Below are positions 44,750 through 58,195 of a stretch of DNA of 64,000 nucleotides, piece by piece. The stretch is taken from positions 533,733-597,732 of the forward strand of contig CM054142.1 in assembly GCA_028751875.1 (NCBI GenBank), in the 5' to 3' direction. The DNA comes from Rapana venosa (lineage: Eukaryota > Mollusca > Gastropoda > Neogastropoda > Muricidae). Below the pieces are notes generated by a model. It did not search any database. It was not told the origin of the DNA and saw nothing but the letters and a program-made list of their open reading frames with translations. A program made the translations under genes and the position numbers. Position 1 is the first letter of the stretch; each line of letters starts with the position of its first letter.

Positions 44750-44830
44750 GGGAAGGGGGAAAGGGGGTGTCAAAGTCAAAGTCAAAATCAAAAAAACTTT
44801 AATCCCTTTCCCTGAAGGGCCAATTACATT
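44750..44830 (-). repeat. GTCAAA repeat end, degraded copy of 23120-23185
   Basis: GTCAAAGTCAAAGTCAAA followed by CTTTAATCCCTTTCCCTGAAGGGCCAA, the reverse order of 23120-23185. Confidence 0.5.
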
Positions 44831-45989
44831 TCTGCAGGAAAATTTTATACACATTTTTAAAAAATAAAAAAGGGCACAAAAGGGTATTTTTTCAGATTGG
44901 TTTTTCAAAAAAGGGCCTTAAAATTTTAAAAAGTCACGAACCACACACCAAACCAACCCCTTAAAATTTTGGAAAACAACTTTAAAAACCCCCCGGGCTA
45001 AAGACATTAAAAAACTTATTTTTTCGCACGCATTTACGCGCTCGTACCACGCAGTACGTGTGGGGTGCGAACACGCCCCCTCAACCAAACCCCACCATTC
45101 CAAAACATAAAATTTTTAATGTTTTTTAAGGGCCCTTTTACTTGAGGCCAGACTTTTACACACCCCCCCGCCCCACCCCCCACACCCCACACACACATAA
45201 TTTTGTATTGAAATACACTCCCTAAAAATGACCCAAACAGGCAAAAATTAAATTTTGAGAATGTTAAAAAATAGGTAGTCAACGTCATTGTCAATTTTAG
45301 AATTCGAATGGGTTACTGGCACAAAAAAATTTCTTTTTCTGTTTTTTTTTGGGTTTTGGGGCACTGAAAACGGCGTTCCGAAGGCAACATTTGGGAAATT
45401 TTTTGGGAAAAGGAAAAAAAAGAATTTTTCTGTCGGTTTTCGCTGAGTGCGGGACAGGGAAAATTGGGTAAAGTCGTCCTTGGTGATGCTGAGAAAGGGG
45501 GACCCGCGACTGCCTTTTTTTGGGAGGAGGGGTTTAACTGTGATTGGAATTTTGGTTGTCCCTTTTTTTTTTTTGGGGTCAGTTTTTGGGCATGGTTAGG
45601 GGCTACATGAGGGCGGGCCCGTCGCGCACACCCCCACAAACACACACACACGCACACTACACACCTAATTTCACAACAAACCCCACACACCCCACACACC
45701 ACAACACCACAACACACACACACAACCACAAACCCCTAAAGGAAAAGGAAAAAAGGGTTGAAAGTAACTCATTTAAAATTTTAAAAAAAAAACCCCCCTT
45801 CCAAAAAAAAACAAAAAAAAAATAAATTTTCCCGCCCCCTTCCCCCCCCCCCTCCGCCCAAAAAAAGGGCCCAAAACAACCCCGAACAAGGAAAAAAAAA
45901 CCCCCGGAAAAAATGATTTAGGGAGAATGGGAGGGGCGGCCCGGAAAAAAATCAGTTAAAAACCAAATTTCCTTTATAGGGAGGAAAAA

Positions 45990-46310
45990 ACAAGCCAAAC
46001 AGGAACAGGGGCCCAAATATAAACACAAAAAAGGAACAGGCCCAAATATACAACACAGCCAAACAAGGGAAAAGGCCCAAAAAAAAAACACACACAGCCA
46101 AAACAGGAAAAAGGGCCAAAAATTACACAAACAGCCAAACCCGGAAAAAAGGCCCAAATAACACACACAGCCCAAAAAGGAAAAAGGCCAAAATATACAC
46201 CCCACGCCCCAAAAAGGAAAAAGGGGCCCCCCTATACACACCCCACCCAAAAAGGAACAGGCCAAACCCCTTTCACACACGCCAAAAAGGAAAACGCCCA
46301 AAAAACCGGG
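45990..46310. repeat. 33-bp minisatellite, about nine degraded units
   Basis: Units contain CACACAGCCAAA, ACAGGAAAAAGG and CCCAAATATA. The period of 33 gives an 11-residue repeat in the minus-strand frame, but the run has no gene context. Confidence 0.7.
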
Positions 46311-46374
46311 TCACCCAAAAAGGGTGTCTTGGTTTAACCTTTTGAGGGCTCAAAATTTAAGAATCAATTCAGCA

Positions 46375-46560
46375 TCCCCGAAATCTTTCCGATGAGACTT
46401 AAAAACTGAGGGCCCCTGTGGGGAAAGCACCACGAGAAATTCTTTTGCACACGTTTTAAAAAAAATTCCGTTTTCCCAAGAGTTTTTCCATTGTGTGGGC
46501 CGGGGGGGAACGGTGACAAAAAAATTTTTTTCCCCAAAAAAAAAAATGCATAAAAACGGG
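46375..46560 (+). repeat. SINE family B body, degraded
   Basis: GATGAGACTTAAAAACTGAGG, TTTTGCACACGTTTTAAAAAA and CCATTGTGTGGGCCGGGGGGGAAC follow the same order as the inverse of 38740-38880 and of 22690-22790. Confidence 0.6.
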
Positions 46561-46704
46561 GGCTGGATGAAAAAAAACCCCATGTTTTGCTTATTCCTTT
46601 TTCCTCGGAAAAAAAAAAAAAAAGAAAAGAAAAGAAAGCCACTTTGATAGCCACGACGCCAGTGGGATTCTCCTTTGAAAACCACGTCCCTTGCGGTTTT
46701 AAAG

Positions 46705-47350
46705 AAATTATTATGTTTGAAGCCAAAAGTCATTAAGTTTTAAGCCACTTTATTATGTTTTTAAGCCACTTCATTTGTTTGAAGCCAAGTCCTTATGTTT
46801 TAAGGGGAAATTTTTAATACTTCATTTGTTTTTAAGCACTTAAAATTCAATTTTGTTTGAAGCCACCCTTTATTTTTGTTTTGGGAAACCACTTCAATAC
46901 CCTTTAAATTTTGGGTTTAAAACCCCCTTCATTATGTTTGAAGCCACTTCATTTGTTTGAAGCCACTTCATTATGTTTTGGGAAAGGCCCTTCAAAACTT
47001 AATTTTTGTTTTAAGGGGAATAATAATTCATTAGGGTTTAAGCCACTTCAATTCTTTTTTTATTTTGAAATCACTTCAAAAACTTCATTATGTTTTAAAC
47101 CACGTTTATTATGTTTGGGAAACCACTTTATTATGTTTGAAGACACTTCATTATGTTTGAAAACACTTTATTATGTTTTTTAAGGGGAAAATTATTATGT
47201 TTGAAGGGCACTTCGTACTTTATTATGTTTTTTTAAGGGCCTTTATTATGTTTGAAGACACTTTTAGTATTTATTATGTTTTAAGACACTTCAATTTCTT
47301 TATTATTTTTTTGGAAAAAAAAACCCCTTCATTTTGTTTGAAAACCACTT
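46705..47350 (+). repeat. 20-bp minisatellite (ATTATGTTTGAAGCCACTTC)
   Basis: About 30 degenerate units in one direction; some have GAAGACACTT in place of GAAGCCACTT. Confidence 0.8.
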
Positions 47351-47692
47351 CATTTTTATGATTTGTTCCCTTTTCAAGATTTTAGTTTCTATATTTAAAA
47401 TTTCCCCCTTTTTTTATTTTTTTTATTATTATTTTTATGGATGATTTATGATGTTTTGAAGGGCCCCTCAAAAATTTGGGGTCAAACCTAGGCTATCGGG
47501 AATTGGGGGGGAAAGAAGAGAGAAAACCGTGGAATTTTACAATTTGGGGAAACCCCGTTTTGGGGACGCACACATGCGTGTTTAAGTATGAGGGGCGCGC
47601 GGGGGGGGGGGGGGTGAAAGGTGTTTCTGGGAATGGGGCATGCATTGTAAACGAATTTAAAAAAAAGCCATGGCAATTTAAAACCCAAAAGG

Positions 47693-47745
47693 GGTCAAGT
47701 CAAATCAAATCAAAAATCTTTAATCATCCCTTGAGGGGGAATTTC
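47693..47745 (-). repeat. GTCAAGTCAAATCAAATC repeat end
   Basis: It reads as the inverse of 23120-23185, with TAATCATCCCTTGAGGGG conserved. Confidence 0.6.
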
Positions 47746-50200
47746 AAGCCGTTGGCCCAACCAAAGATACAAAAAAGCCCAAATGGCAAAAAACCCCAAA
47801 AAAAAACTAACAACTTTTTTTTTAAAAAACCCAAAAAAACCAACTTCGGGCCCGACACGGAAAATGCTTTTTCAGAGGAAAATTAAAGTTTTTTCGGAAA
47901 GGTTTCCCGGATTGTATTTCCCGGGATGGGTTTATTCGTGTCCTGCAGTGAGCGAGGGTTTAGGGGCCCTTTAATGAAAGGGCCCGTCGTTTTTAAAATT
48001 TGACGAGCCACAGGGAAAAAACCCAGAAACTGAACCTTGGGGGCTTTGAATTTTCGAAGGGGAACGCAGAAAGGGAGGTTTAAAAGGTAATTTTCGGAAA
48101 AAGGTATCGGTGATTTGTTTTTTTTTTTTTATTTTTTTTTTTTGGGGTTTGGTTTGGGGGGTGGCTTGAAATTTCAAGGGGGTTGAAGGGGCAGTGCTTG
48201 GCATGGCAGAAACAAAAGGTTTGGCCCTTTTTTGGCTTTCCCCCGTGCGGTTCCCTTTTCTGATTCGGGTCCTAAAAAATTTGGCACGGGGCTGCTGTTG
48301 GGGGCATATTTGGAATGATTGGTATGTCACTTTTAGGGGCATGGGTTTTTTAAAACCTTATCAAATATTTAAAACGTTTTTATGAATATGTTTATGGTAA
48401 AAAGTTACTTTTGATTTGTTACCCTTGGGACTCAATAGATATTTGGGGGCGTATGGAACGGGTGGGCGTTAAAGGATAGGGTTGTTGTTTGTGGAGTCTT
48501 ATTTTTTTTTGGGGGGGGGGGGGGGGGGTGCGGGATAGGGGGGGAGGGGTTGCCGTTTTGTTTTGGGGGTTTTTTTTTCGGGTTTTTTTTTTTTTTTTTT
48601 TTTTGGGGGGGGGGGGGGGGGGGCCCCGAATCAAAAAGTTTTGGGGTAAAAAGGGTTTTTTTTTTTGTTAAAGGGGGTTTTTTTTTTATTTTCCCGCGGG
48701 GTTTTGGGTTTGCAAAGGGTTTATCAGTGGTGATCACTTCAGGTAAGGGCCCTTTTTGCCGGGCCGTTAAAAGGGAAGGGGGATCCCGTCTAGGATGTTG
48801 GGCTAAAAAACCCCCACACCAATTTTTTTTAAAAAAATTTTTCAAAGTGTTTTTCCCTGGGAAAATTTGGGCTATCCTCCCAAAGGCCCGAAACCCGGGG
48901 TTTTTTTTTTAACCGGGGTTTTGAAAGATGTTTTGCTGTAGCAGTACTCGGGGCCCCACCACGGCGCGGGCGCGCGCACAAAATACACACACACACAAAC
49001 ACAATCTTAAAAATGTGAGGTACACATCAAAAAAATTTTTCAAAGAATTCGAACAAATTTTTAAAAATTTAAAAAAAAAAACAGATGGGAAAAAACGTGC
49101 GTTTTAAATTTAAGAGGGGAGAACTTGTGCAGTGTTTCCGATTTCCCAAACGAGATTTTTAATTTTTACGCGATAATCAGGTTTTTGTTTCCCCCCCCTT
49201 CCAAAATTTTTAAAATTTTTATACTTTTTCAACAAAATTTGGGGGTTTTCTGGTAGAAAAGTTCCCTTTTTTTTACCTTTTTTTCTGTAAACTCTTTTCC
49301 TTACCTTTCTTTTCATTTTTCTCTTTGGGTTTTTTTCTGCTTTTCCCGTTTAAATTTTTCCTGCCTTTGTTTTGGGCAAAAAACTTCAAATATTTTCTTT
49401 TCATACTTTTTTGACCCTTTTTTCCAGTATTGCTTTGTTGGGTAAAACCCGGTTTTTAATAATGTTAATCAGGGATGGGCGCAGGGGTCCACTTGGGTTG
49501 TTATTTTCCCCCAAAGGCATTTTTCCCCTGTTATTTTTTTTTTGATTTTTGTGTTCTATCCCTTTTTGTTGGGTGTTTTTGTAAACCCAGGGGTTTGAAT
49601 TTAAGGGGAATTTAATGGTTTTGCCGGTTTCAAACCGGACCCGGGGTTTTTGGCCTTTCTTTGTCATTCCCGGTTGTTGTTGTTGTTGGGTTTTTGTTTT
49701 TTGTTTTTTAGATTGACGGGTTAGATAGTTTTAGGAAAAGGGCGTTGATCTTTTAAAACCCGGGGTTTTCTTTTTATTGGGCTTTTTGAAAAATTGGTTT
49801 GACAGCTAGGGGGTTTATGGCCCGTTTGGGGGTTTGGGGGGGCTAAACAACCGATGGTTTTTGGAATGTATTGCCCGAGAAACAAAATTTTATGTTATAT
49901 ATTTTTTTTTTTAAAAAAAAAGGTTTTTAAAATTTTCCAAATACTGTATTTGAAAAAAAAAAGGGAGCGTTTTTTTTGTGAAAAAGGTCGCATGACCCAG
50001 CGGAAGGGGAAAATTTCGTCAGGGACTGTTTATGATATCCCGTTGGGCGGGCAGTGGGCGATGAATTTTTTGGCACGTTGGGGCCGGGTTTTTAAAGGGG
50101 GGTGTAACCCGGGACGCATAGGACCACCCCCAAACCACCCCCACACCCCCCACACACCACACACACACCCACCCCCATGGCACACCCCACTTATCACCCC
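47746..50200. other. Degraded sequence with no supported feature
   Basis: G-, T- and A-runs dominate. Long apparent frames come from base runs. Confidence 0.4.
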
Positions 50201-50214
50201 CAAAACCCAAAAAG

Positions 50215-50900
50215 GCCTACAAACCAAAACCTCTCTCTCCCCCCCCTCTCTCTTCCCCCCTTTCCCTTTCTTTCTCTTTTTCCCTTTCCCCCTCTCTCTT
50301 CCCTTCCCCCAACCCAAACTCCCTCCCCTCCCCTTCCCAACTCTCTATTTCCCTTTTCTTCTTCTTCCCCTCCCCTTTTCTCTCCCTTTCCCCCTTTTCC
50401 CCCCAAATTATTTTCTGCTCTTCCCTCTTTCCCCCCCCCCTTCCCCCCCTTTCCCCCCCTCTCCTCTCTCTTTTCTCCCCTTCTTCCTCTCTCTTCCTCT
50501 TCCCTCTCCCCCCCCCTCTCTTCCCCCTCCCCCCCCTCTTCCCCCCCCTTTCCTCCCCCTCCCCCTTTCTCCCTACCCTCCTCCCCTCTCTCTCTCCCCC
50601 TCCTTTTCTCTCCCCCTTCTTTCCCCCTCTTCTCTCCCTTCCCCCCTTTCCCCCCCATTCCTCCCCGTCCCCCCCTCTCTCTCTCCCCCGTCCCTTCTCC
50701 TCTCTCCCCTCTTCCCCCTCTCCTTTTCTCTCTTTTTTCCCCTCCCTCTCTTTCTTCTCCCCCCTTTTCCCTTCTTTATAAAAAATCCCCCCCTTTTTTT
50801 CCCCCTTTCCCTTTTTTAAAAAATTTTTCCCCTTTCTTTTCTTTTTTCCTCTTTCCTTTTTCCTTCTTCCCCCCTCTTTCCCCTTCTCTTGGTTTACTGG
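50215..50900 (+). repeat. CT-rich polypyrimidine tract, degraded
   Basis: Nearly wholly C and T over about 680 bases, probably a CT/TCC microsatellite with C-run inflation. The 321-residue frame across it (49854-50819) is Pro/Leu/Phe/Ser repeat and not a gene. Confidence 0.75.
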
Positions 50901-53900
50901 TTTCTTTATTTAAAGGGGAAAAGAGTACCCTTTTGGGGATTTTTCCTTGTTTTTAAATGGTAAAAATTTAAAGGGAAAATTTTTTTCGGAAATTTAAAAA
51001 AGATGGGGGGTTTCCGATCCAACTTGAATTTTTTTTGAAAATGACCAAAAATAAATGTTGGAAAAAAAATTTTGGAAAAACCCTTGAAAAAAAAAATTGC
51101 ATCAAAAAAATATTTTTTGGACGTGTTAAAAAACATTTTTGTCTGGGAAAAAAAAAGGGGGTTTGGGGGATTGGGGGACCAAAAGGGTTTAATGGGCCCC
51201 CAAAAACGATTTTAAAAGAAAGGTTTTTTCGGAAAAAGGCCAATAAACGAAAATTAAAAAGGGTGGTCTCTTGGGAAAAAAACTAAGGGGATTGGAGTTT
51301 TCTTATTTTAGGTTAAAAACCCCGGCAAAGGTCCCAAACCAGTTTAAAAAAATTTTAATTGGAAACAAAATCCAAAACCCATTTTTAAAAGGTGGAACAA
51401 AAAAACCCGGGTTTTTGTTTTTATTTTTTGATTTTAAAAAAAATTGGCCTGCAAAAAATTTTTTTTTTGGGGGGGGGAAGGGGTGTTTGGGGGGGGGGGT
51501 TGGGGAAGGTGGGGAAAAGGGGGTCCAAAAAAGGGTTTTGTGGGAAGGTTTTACAAAAAGGGGGGTCTATAAGGGAAATTGGGGAGGTTTTTTGGCCCGG
51601 TTTAGGGAAAAAAGAAAAAAAAGGGGTGGGTTTAAAGGGGATTTTTCCCTTTGGGTTTTTTTGGTCTTCCTTATTTGTTTACCCCTTTAGGGGCCTTTTT
51701 TTGTTCCAGGAATTATTAATTACGGCCCATTAAAAATGGGGAAAAAAGGGGAATTTAAAAAGGGGAGGTTTTTTAGTGGTTTTGTTTGGGGTAAAAAAAT
51801 ATGTCGTTCCCTTAAATTAATTTTTTTTCCCCTTTTTTTTAAAAAAGGGGGGTGGGGGGGGGGGGAGAGGGGGGAAAATTTAATTGAAGTAGGGGAAAGG
51901 GGCCCGAAAAAAAGGGAAACCTATTTAAAAGGGGGGTTAGTTTTTATTGTTTGGTTTTTTGGGAAAAAAAAATTTTAAAAAAAAAGGATTAAAAAAACAA
52001 GGGGCGAAAAAATTTTGCATTTTAAAATTAGTTTGGGCAAATTCCCTTTTTTAAATTCTGGTTTTTTTAAAAAATTCCAAACCGGGGGTTAGGGAAGTAG
52101 GCCAGGTTTTAGTGGGTTTTAAATAGCAATTTAAAAAAGCAGGTTTTCTCACCGTGGGTTTTTGTTTTTTGGGCAAAATTTTAAAAACCCTTTTTTCCTT
52201 CCCCAATTCCAAAACGGTTGGTTTTTGGGAACAGGCCATTTTTTTTAAAAAACTTTGGTTTTGGGGGTGGGGGAGTTAGGGGGTTTTTAGGAAAAAAGGG
52301 TTTTGGGAAAAAAAAGCGGGGGGAAAAAAGGGATTTGGGTTGTTCCGGGGGGGATTATTAGTTGGCCTTGTATTGTTTTTTGAAAAAAATAGGGCTAAAG
52401 GAAAATTTTGGGGCGGGGCCCGGGAATGGTTTTTTCAAAAAATATTTGTAAGAAAAAAAAATGGGTTTAAGGTGGGGTTTGGGGGTTTTTAAAAAAATTA
52501 TTAACCATTGTGTTGGGGTGGGGGGGGTTGTGTTGTGTTTTTTAGGGGGTTTTTCCCACGCTTTTATGTGTTTGCGGCAACGAAAATCTATGGAAAAAAA
52601 GGGGGTTATAATGTTTAATGCCTTTTATTTCTTAAAAACCCCCCTAAACCCTTTTTTCCAAAAACCCCCCCCAGTGGAACTAAGGAAATTGGTAAAAACA
52701 GAAGCCTGGGAAAAAGGGAAATAGATTTTGGTTTTTTTTTAAAAAAATGGGGGGCTAAAAAAAAAGGGTTGGAAAAAAAAAGGGGGGGAAAGGGGGACCA
52801 AACTTTGGAAAAGGGTTTTGGGCCCAAAAAAGGGGTGGGTTTTTTTAAAAAAAAAAGGGGGGAAAACCCAAAAAGAAAAAGGGGGGGGAAAAAAACCCAA
52901 AAAAACGATTGGAAAAAATTTAAAAAAATGGTGGGGAAAGGGGAAAAAAAGGGAAAACAAAGGAAAATTTGGTGTGGGTGGGGGGGTTGGGGGGGGGGGT
53001 GATGGGGGGAAAAAGGGGAAGGGTTAAGGGAAAAGGCATAAAGAAAAAAAGAAGGGTTTTGGGGTTCTTCCTTTCAATTTCCTTTGGGCCTTTTGCAAAA
53101 AATTTAAGTTTAAAAATGATGAAGGTTTTGAAAAAACCCCAAAATTGGAACGAAAAAATGAAAAACCCCCGGGGAAAAAAACAAATTTTTTTTCAAGATT
53201 AAAAAACCCCTTAAGGGCGGGAATGGGTTAAAAAAAAAGCAAAGAAAGGCTTTAATTTTAACGAAAAAAGTTGAAACCCCAAAAAACCCCCCCCCCTCCT
53301 TCCCCCCCCCTCCCCTTCTTCCCCCCCCCCCCCCCCCAAAAAAAACCCCCCAAAAGTTTTTGGAAAGGGTTTTAAAAAAAAAACCCTAACCAAAAATAAA
53401 AAAAAAATTAAAAATTTTTTTTTCCCCCTTTTTTTCTTCCCCCCCCTTTTTAAAAAATTCCCTTTTTCCCTTTCCCCCCCTTTCGGAAAAAAATTTTTTA
53501 AAAAACCCCCCAAACCCCCGGTTTTTTCCCCTTTTTAAAAAGGGTTAAAAACCTATAATAAAACTTCTTTTTTTTTTCAAACTCCCAAAAAACCAAAAAA
53601 AAAACCAACTCAAAACAAAAAAAAACTCCCCCAAAAACCCCCCCCCCCCCCCCCCCCCCCCCACCCCAACCCCCTCCCCCCTTTTTCCCCTTCCCCCATT
53701 TCTTTCCCAAATTTCCCCTTTGAAACGCTTAAAAGGGCCCCCAAAAATTATTTTTTCCCCCAAATTCTTCCCCCCCCCCCCCTCCCCCCCCCTCTGTAAA
53801 AAATTTTCCCCCCTTTTAAAACCCTTTCGTAAAACCTTTCCTTTTTTCCCTCTCCCACCCCCAAGGGGTTTCCCAAGAAGGGTTTTTAAACCAATTCAAA

Positions 53901-56900
53901 AAAAACTCATTTTTTCCTTCCAAAAACACTTTTCAAAAACCCCCAAAACCCCCACCAAAACAACAAAACCCACAAAAACAAAACAAAACACACCACAACA
54001 AAAAAAAACAACCCCACAAACACACCACCCAAAACCCAAAAACAACACTTTTCAACACAAAAAAACACACCAAACCCAAACAAAAACACACTTTTAAAAA
54101 CCAAACAAAAAGGAGGCCCCCAAAACAAAGTTCCAAGGGGGGCAATTTTAAACCGGTAAGGGCTCTTAAAACTTTTTAAAAAAAAAACCTTTAAAAAGTT
54201 TTTGACCCCATCCCAAGGGTTTTTGGACAAAACCCGGCACCCACACCACAACCCATGGGCCCCCCAACGAGAAACCGGAGACGGGAAGAGACAAAACCTT
54301 TAAACACCATTTAAATAAGAACAAACAGAAGGGCCCCAAAAAACACACCAAAACACAAGGCAACAAACACATCCAACACCAAAAGGGGCCGGGGGGACAA
54401 AATTTTAAACCAAGTTTTTTCCCCGGAGGCAGCACTTCCAAACTTTCCCAAAGGGGGGGCCGCACCTTTTTAACCCCGAAGGGTTTTGCGGGAGACCGGA
54501 TCCTTTTAAAAGCCAAGGTTAAGAAAACGGATCTTTAAAACATTTTCCGAACCGACTTTAAAAGCAAAGGCCGGCGCACCTTTGAAAAATTAAAAGGGGG
54601 ACAAACCCCCCCCTTTTAACGCTGGCGGCTGAAAATTTAAACCCAAAGGTTCCAACCCGGGGGAAACACCTTTAACAACCAAAGGGAACAGGGAGATTTT
54701 AACAGGGGTTCAAAGGTTTAAGCCCTTTTAACCACGGTTTGGGCGGCCCTTAGTTTTTAAACAAAAAACTTTCTTTTAAACCATTATAAACTCGGGACCA
54801 CAAAAATTTTTTCCCCCCCCCCCTTTTTGGGTTCAACAAGGGGAACCCACCACACAAAAACCCCCCAGGCAACAACACACGGGGAACCCCGCAGGGGGGG
54901 CACACAGGAGACCCAACCCCACCCCCGGGACCCAACCCCACATGGGAAACCCCCGCATCACACAAAACCCCAAAACCCCCCACAGGGACCCCACAGGGGG
55001 GCAAAAAACAAAATGTTTTTCCGCGGGGGGTGCCCATGGGGAAAAATTTTTCTTTTCCTTTTGGGGTTTTTTTGGGCACACAGGTTTGCTTTCCCTGGGG
55101 GTGTTTTGTAGCACTGGGTTTTTCCCCTAAAATGGGGGTAAACCCCTTTAAGGGCCTTTAGGTATGTAGGCTGGGGGTTTTTTCTCCGTAAGGGGTTGAT
55201 GACATTTAGACCAAAATTAAAAATAATTTGGTTTCTTTTCACTTTTTTAAACTTTAAAAAAAAGGCATTTTTGGGGGGGGGGCTGGTTTTGGAAGGGGTT
55301 GGGTTTGGAGCAGGGGAAAATCCCACCCCCTTTTGCCGGGTTTGGGCCGCTGGAAATTGCCCAGGAATTAAAAAGCCTGGGGTTTTAACGGGAGTCCAAA
55401 ACCCCTCCTTTTTGTGAAGTAGGCCCCAAAATGGTTTTTTTTCCCTTTTTCCCGTGGTTTTTAGTTTTTGGTTTTTCCCCCGGTTTTAGGTCCCCCCCAC
55501 CCCGGTAAAAAAATTTTTCCCTTTTGTGGTTAAGGGTTTAACAAAGGGTATAAAATTTTTGGCTGTGGGGGCCCCACCGGGGTTATGTTTTCCTTTGGTG
55601 GGGTTAGGGAAAAATGGTTATTTCCCTGTTTTTTTAGGGGTCACAAGGATTTTTCTCCTGGGGAGGTTTTGTGTTGGCCCCCAAAATTAGAATTCCCCTT
55701 TTCAATTCCCAAAAGGTTCCCCAAAACAAGGTACTTTTTTTCCTTCAAAAATTTTTTGAGGCCAACAATGGTTTAATTTGGGGTTTTTTTTAATTGGTTT
55801 TAATCCCAAAAATGGGGTTTAAAAAATTTCTCCCGTAAATTGTGGTTTGGGTCACCCCCTTTTTATTAATTTTTTTCTTTAAATTTTGGGCAAAAAGGGA
55901 AGGGTTTCCCCTGCGTGTTGGTCAACACAAGGATGTTTCTCCCTGTAAAATGGAGGTCCCTTTGGGTTATTTTCCCTTTTTTTGGGGGGCCCCCAACATT
56001 GGTAAGGTTTTTCCCCCGGGCTGTGTGGTGGTTAGGGGAAAGAACCCCCCATTGGGATGGGGTTTTTCCGCAGGGGTGGTCACATGTTGTTTTACCTTGG
56101 CCAAAATGTTTGGTGGGAAAAACAAAAATGGATAAATTTTTCCCGCATTGTTGGCAAAGGATTTTTTTCTTTAAAATTTTTTAAAAGAAAAGGTTGGATT
56201 TTGGCAAAAAAGGGTAATTAGGAAAAATTTTCCGGGGGAAAACAAAAAAATAAAAGGGGTTTGGGAAATTCCCGCACATTTTATTGGGGGATTTTAAAAA
56301 TTCCATTCCCCGGGGTTTTGAGGGAGGTTTGGTTTTTGGTTTTTAAAATTTTTGGGGCCCCGTGGGTTTTAGTCCTGGCAGGGGGTTCACCTGGGAAATT
56401 TACCTTTCCCCCGATTGGGGGTTTTAAATTTGGGCCCAATTTTACAAAAAGCCTTTTGGAAAGGGACCCGTCCAAAACCCCTTTTCCCCTTTTTTGAAGC
56501 TAGGGGGGGGGAGAAATTTTTTTTGGTTTTCTTGGGGGAAAAGGGGTTTTCTGTACGTTTGGGCTTTTGTTTGTTCACGGCCCCTTTTAGGTTCCCCCTT
56601 CCCCCCAAAAAACCTTTAAAGGGGTTCCCTTTAGGGGGGAAAAATACCCCAAGGGGGTTGGGAAGGGGCCACCGGGGTCCACAATATCAGGGCCCCCGCC
56701 CTGCCCGGGGGGCCCCCGCCCGAGGGGCCCCTTGGTGCTGGGTGCCTTTGGTGGTGTTAGTAGTCTGACTATTTTCCCCCGCAAAATTTTGGGGGGAAAA
56801 AGGAATAACTTTGGGGCCAATTAATTTAAAATTACCACACAACTTTTTTTTCCCCCCAAATTTGGGGGCCTAGGGGGAACCTTTCCCCCAAAGGGGCCGG

Positions 56901-57999
56901 CCCCCTTTTTGGGGGCTTTTTTGTTTTAAAGGGAAACCTTTTCTAAAAAAATTTTTGAACCCGGGCAATGGGCTCCTTTTCGGGGCTTTTTTTTAATTTT
57001 TTATAAACCCCGGGGTGGACAATTGAAAAGGGTTGGAAATAAAGGAAAGGTGGGGGGGGTGGGGGGGGGTTTTGGGGGAAAATTGGGAAAGGGTTGGAAA
57101 CCCCCACATTAAAATTTTGGGTTTTTAAACCCCGGGAAAAAATTTTTTTAAAAAACTTTTTTTTTTTGCTTGGGAAAATTTTTTTGGGGGGGTTTTTTAG
57201 TTTTTAAAAACCCCCCCAAAAATTAATTTTTTTTTAAAAAATTTTTGGGGAAAAAAAAACCCTTGTTTAACCCCCCCCCCTTTTTGGGGTTTTTTTTTTT
57301 AACCCCCCTTTTTGGGGGGGAAAAAAAAAAAAAAAAAGGGGGAAAATTGGGGGGAAAATTTTTTTTTTAAAATTTTTTAAAAAAAAAAAGGGGAAAAAGG
57401 GGGGCCGGGAAATTAAAAAAGGGTTGGGGGAAAAAAGGGGGAAAAAAGGGGGGGGCCCCCCCCCCCTTTTCCCGCAAAAAAAAAAACCCCCCCCCCAAAA
57501 AAAAACCCCCCCCCCCCAAAAAAAAAAAAACCCAAACCCCAAAAAAAAAGGGGAAAAATTTTTTTTTTTTGGGGAAAAATTTTTTTTTTTTGGGGGAAAT
57601 TTAAATTCCCCCAAAAAATTTTCCCCAAATTAAAAATTTTTTTAAAAAAAACCCCCCCCAAAAAAACCCCCCCCCCCCCCCCCCAAAAAAAAAAAAAAAA
57701 AAAAACCCAAACCAAAAAAAACAAGGGGGAAAAAAAAAGGGGGAAAGGGGGAAAAAAGGGGGGGGGGGAAAAAAAAAATTTTTGGGGGGGAAAAAAAAAA
57801 AAGGGGATTAAAAAGGGGTAAAAAAAAAAAAGGAAAAAAAAAAGTTCCCTTTTTTTTTGGGGGGGTTTTTTTTTTTTTGGGTAGGGGGGGGAAAAAAATT
57901 TTTTGGGGGGGGGTTTCCTTTTTTTTTTTTTTGGGGGGGGTTTTTTTTTTTTTGGGGGGGGGGTTTTTTTTTGGGGAAAATTTTTTTTGATTTTAAGTT
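50901..57999. other. Severely degraded sequence, nothing supported
   Basis: Homopolymer blocks and base runs throughout. Neither coding sequence nor a repeat with a clean match was found. Confidence 0.5.
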
Positions 58000-58195
58000 C
58001 CAAACGCCGACCACCACTTCCCGATTTTCTTCTTGACAGGCATTTAACTTTTGGGGGCCTTTTTTTTTTTTCTTTTTTCCTCCCTTTTTCCCCAAAAAAA
58101 AATACCAAAAAACAACCAAAAAACCCAAGGGGGGAAAAAAAAGGGGGAAAAAAAACGAGGAAAAAAACAGTAGGGAAATAAACAAAAAGTGACAA

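Larger units (their letters stand above)
25480..58195. other. Degraded-quality block (about 32.7 kb)
   Basis: From 25480 the sequence consists largely of homopolymer blocks with a few transitions. It is worst at 25480-26750, 52240-53900 and 57000-57990. Between these it is readable but full of runs. Where a repeat has a clean copy elsewhere, single bases have been replaced by their neighbour without changing length. Reading frames and most base calls in this block cannot be trusted. Only features with an external match are annotated inside it. Confidence 0.85.

Noticed and set aside
49854..50819. 321-residue plus-strand open frame
   Set aside because: It is a product of a degraded CT/C-rich tract, Pro/Leu/Ser/Phe only.
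25480..58195. Hypermutation (RIP- or deaminase-like) as cause of the strange composition
   Set aside because: The changes are not of one base type; they copy the adjacent base in any direction and keep length, which points to a technical fault.
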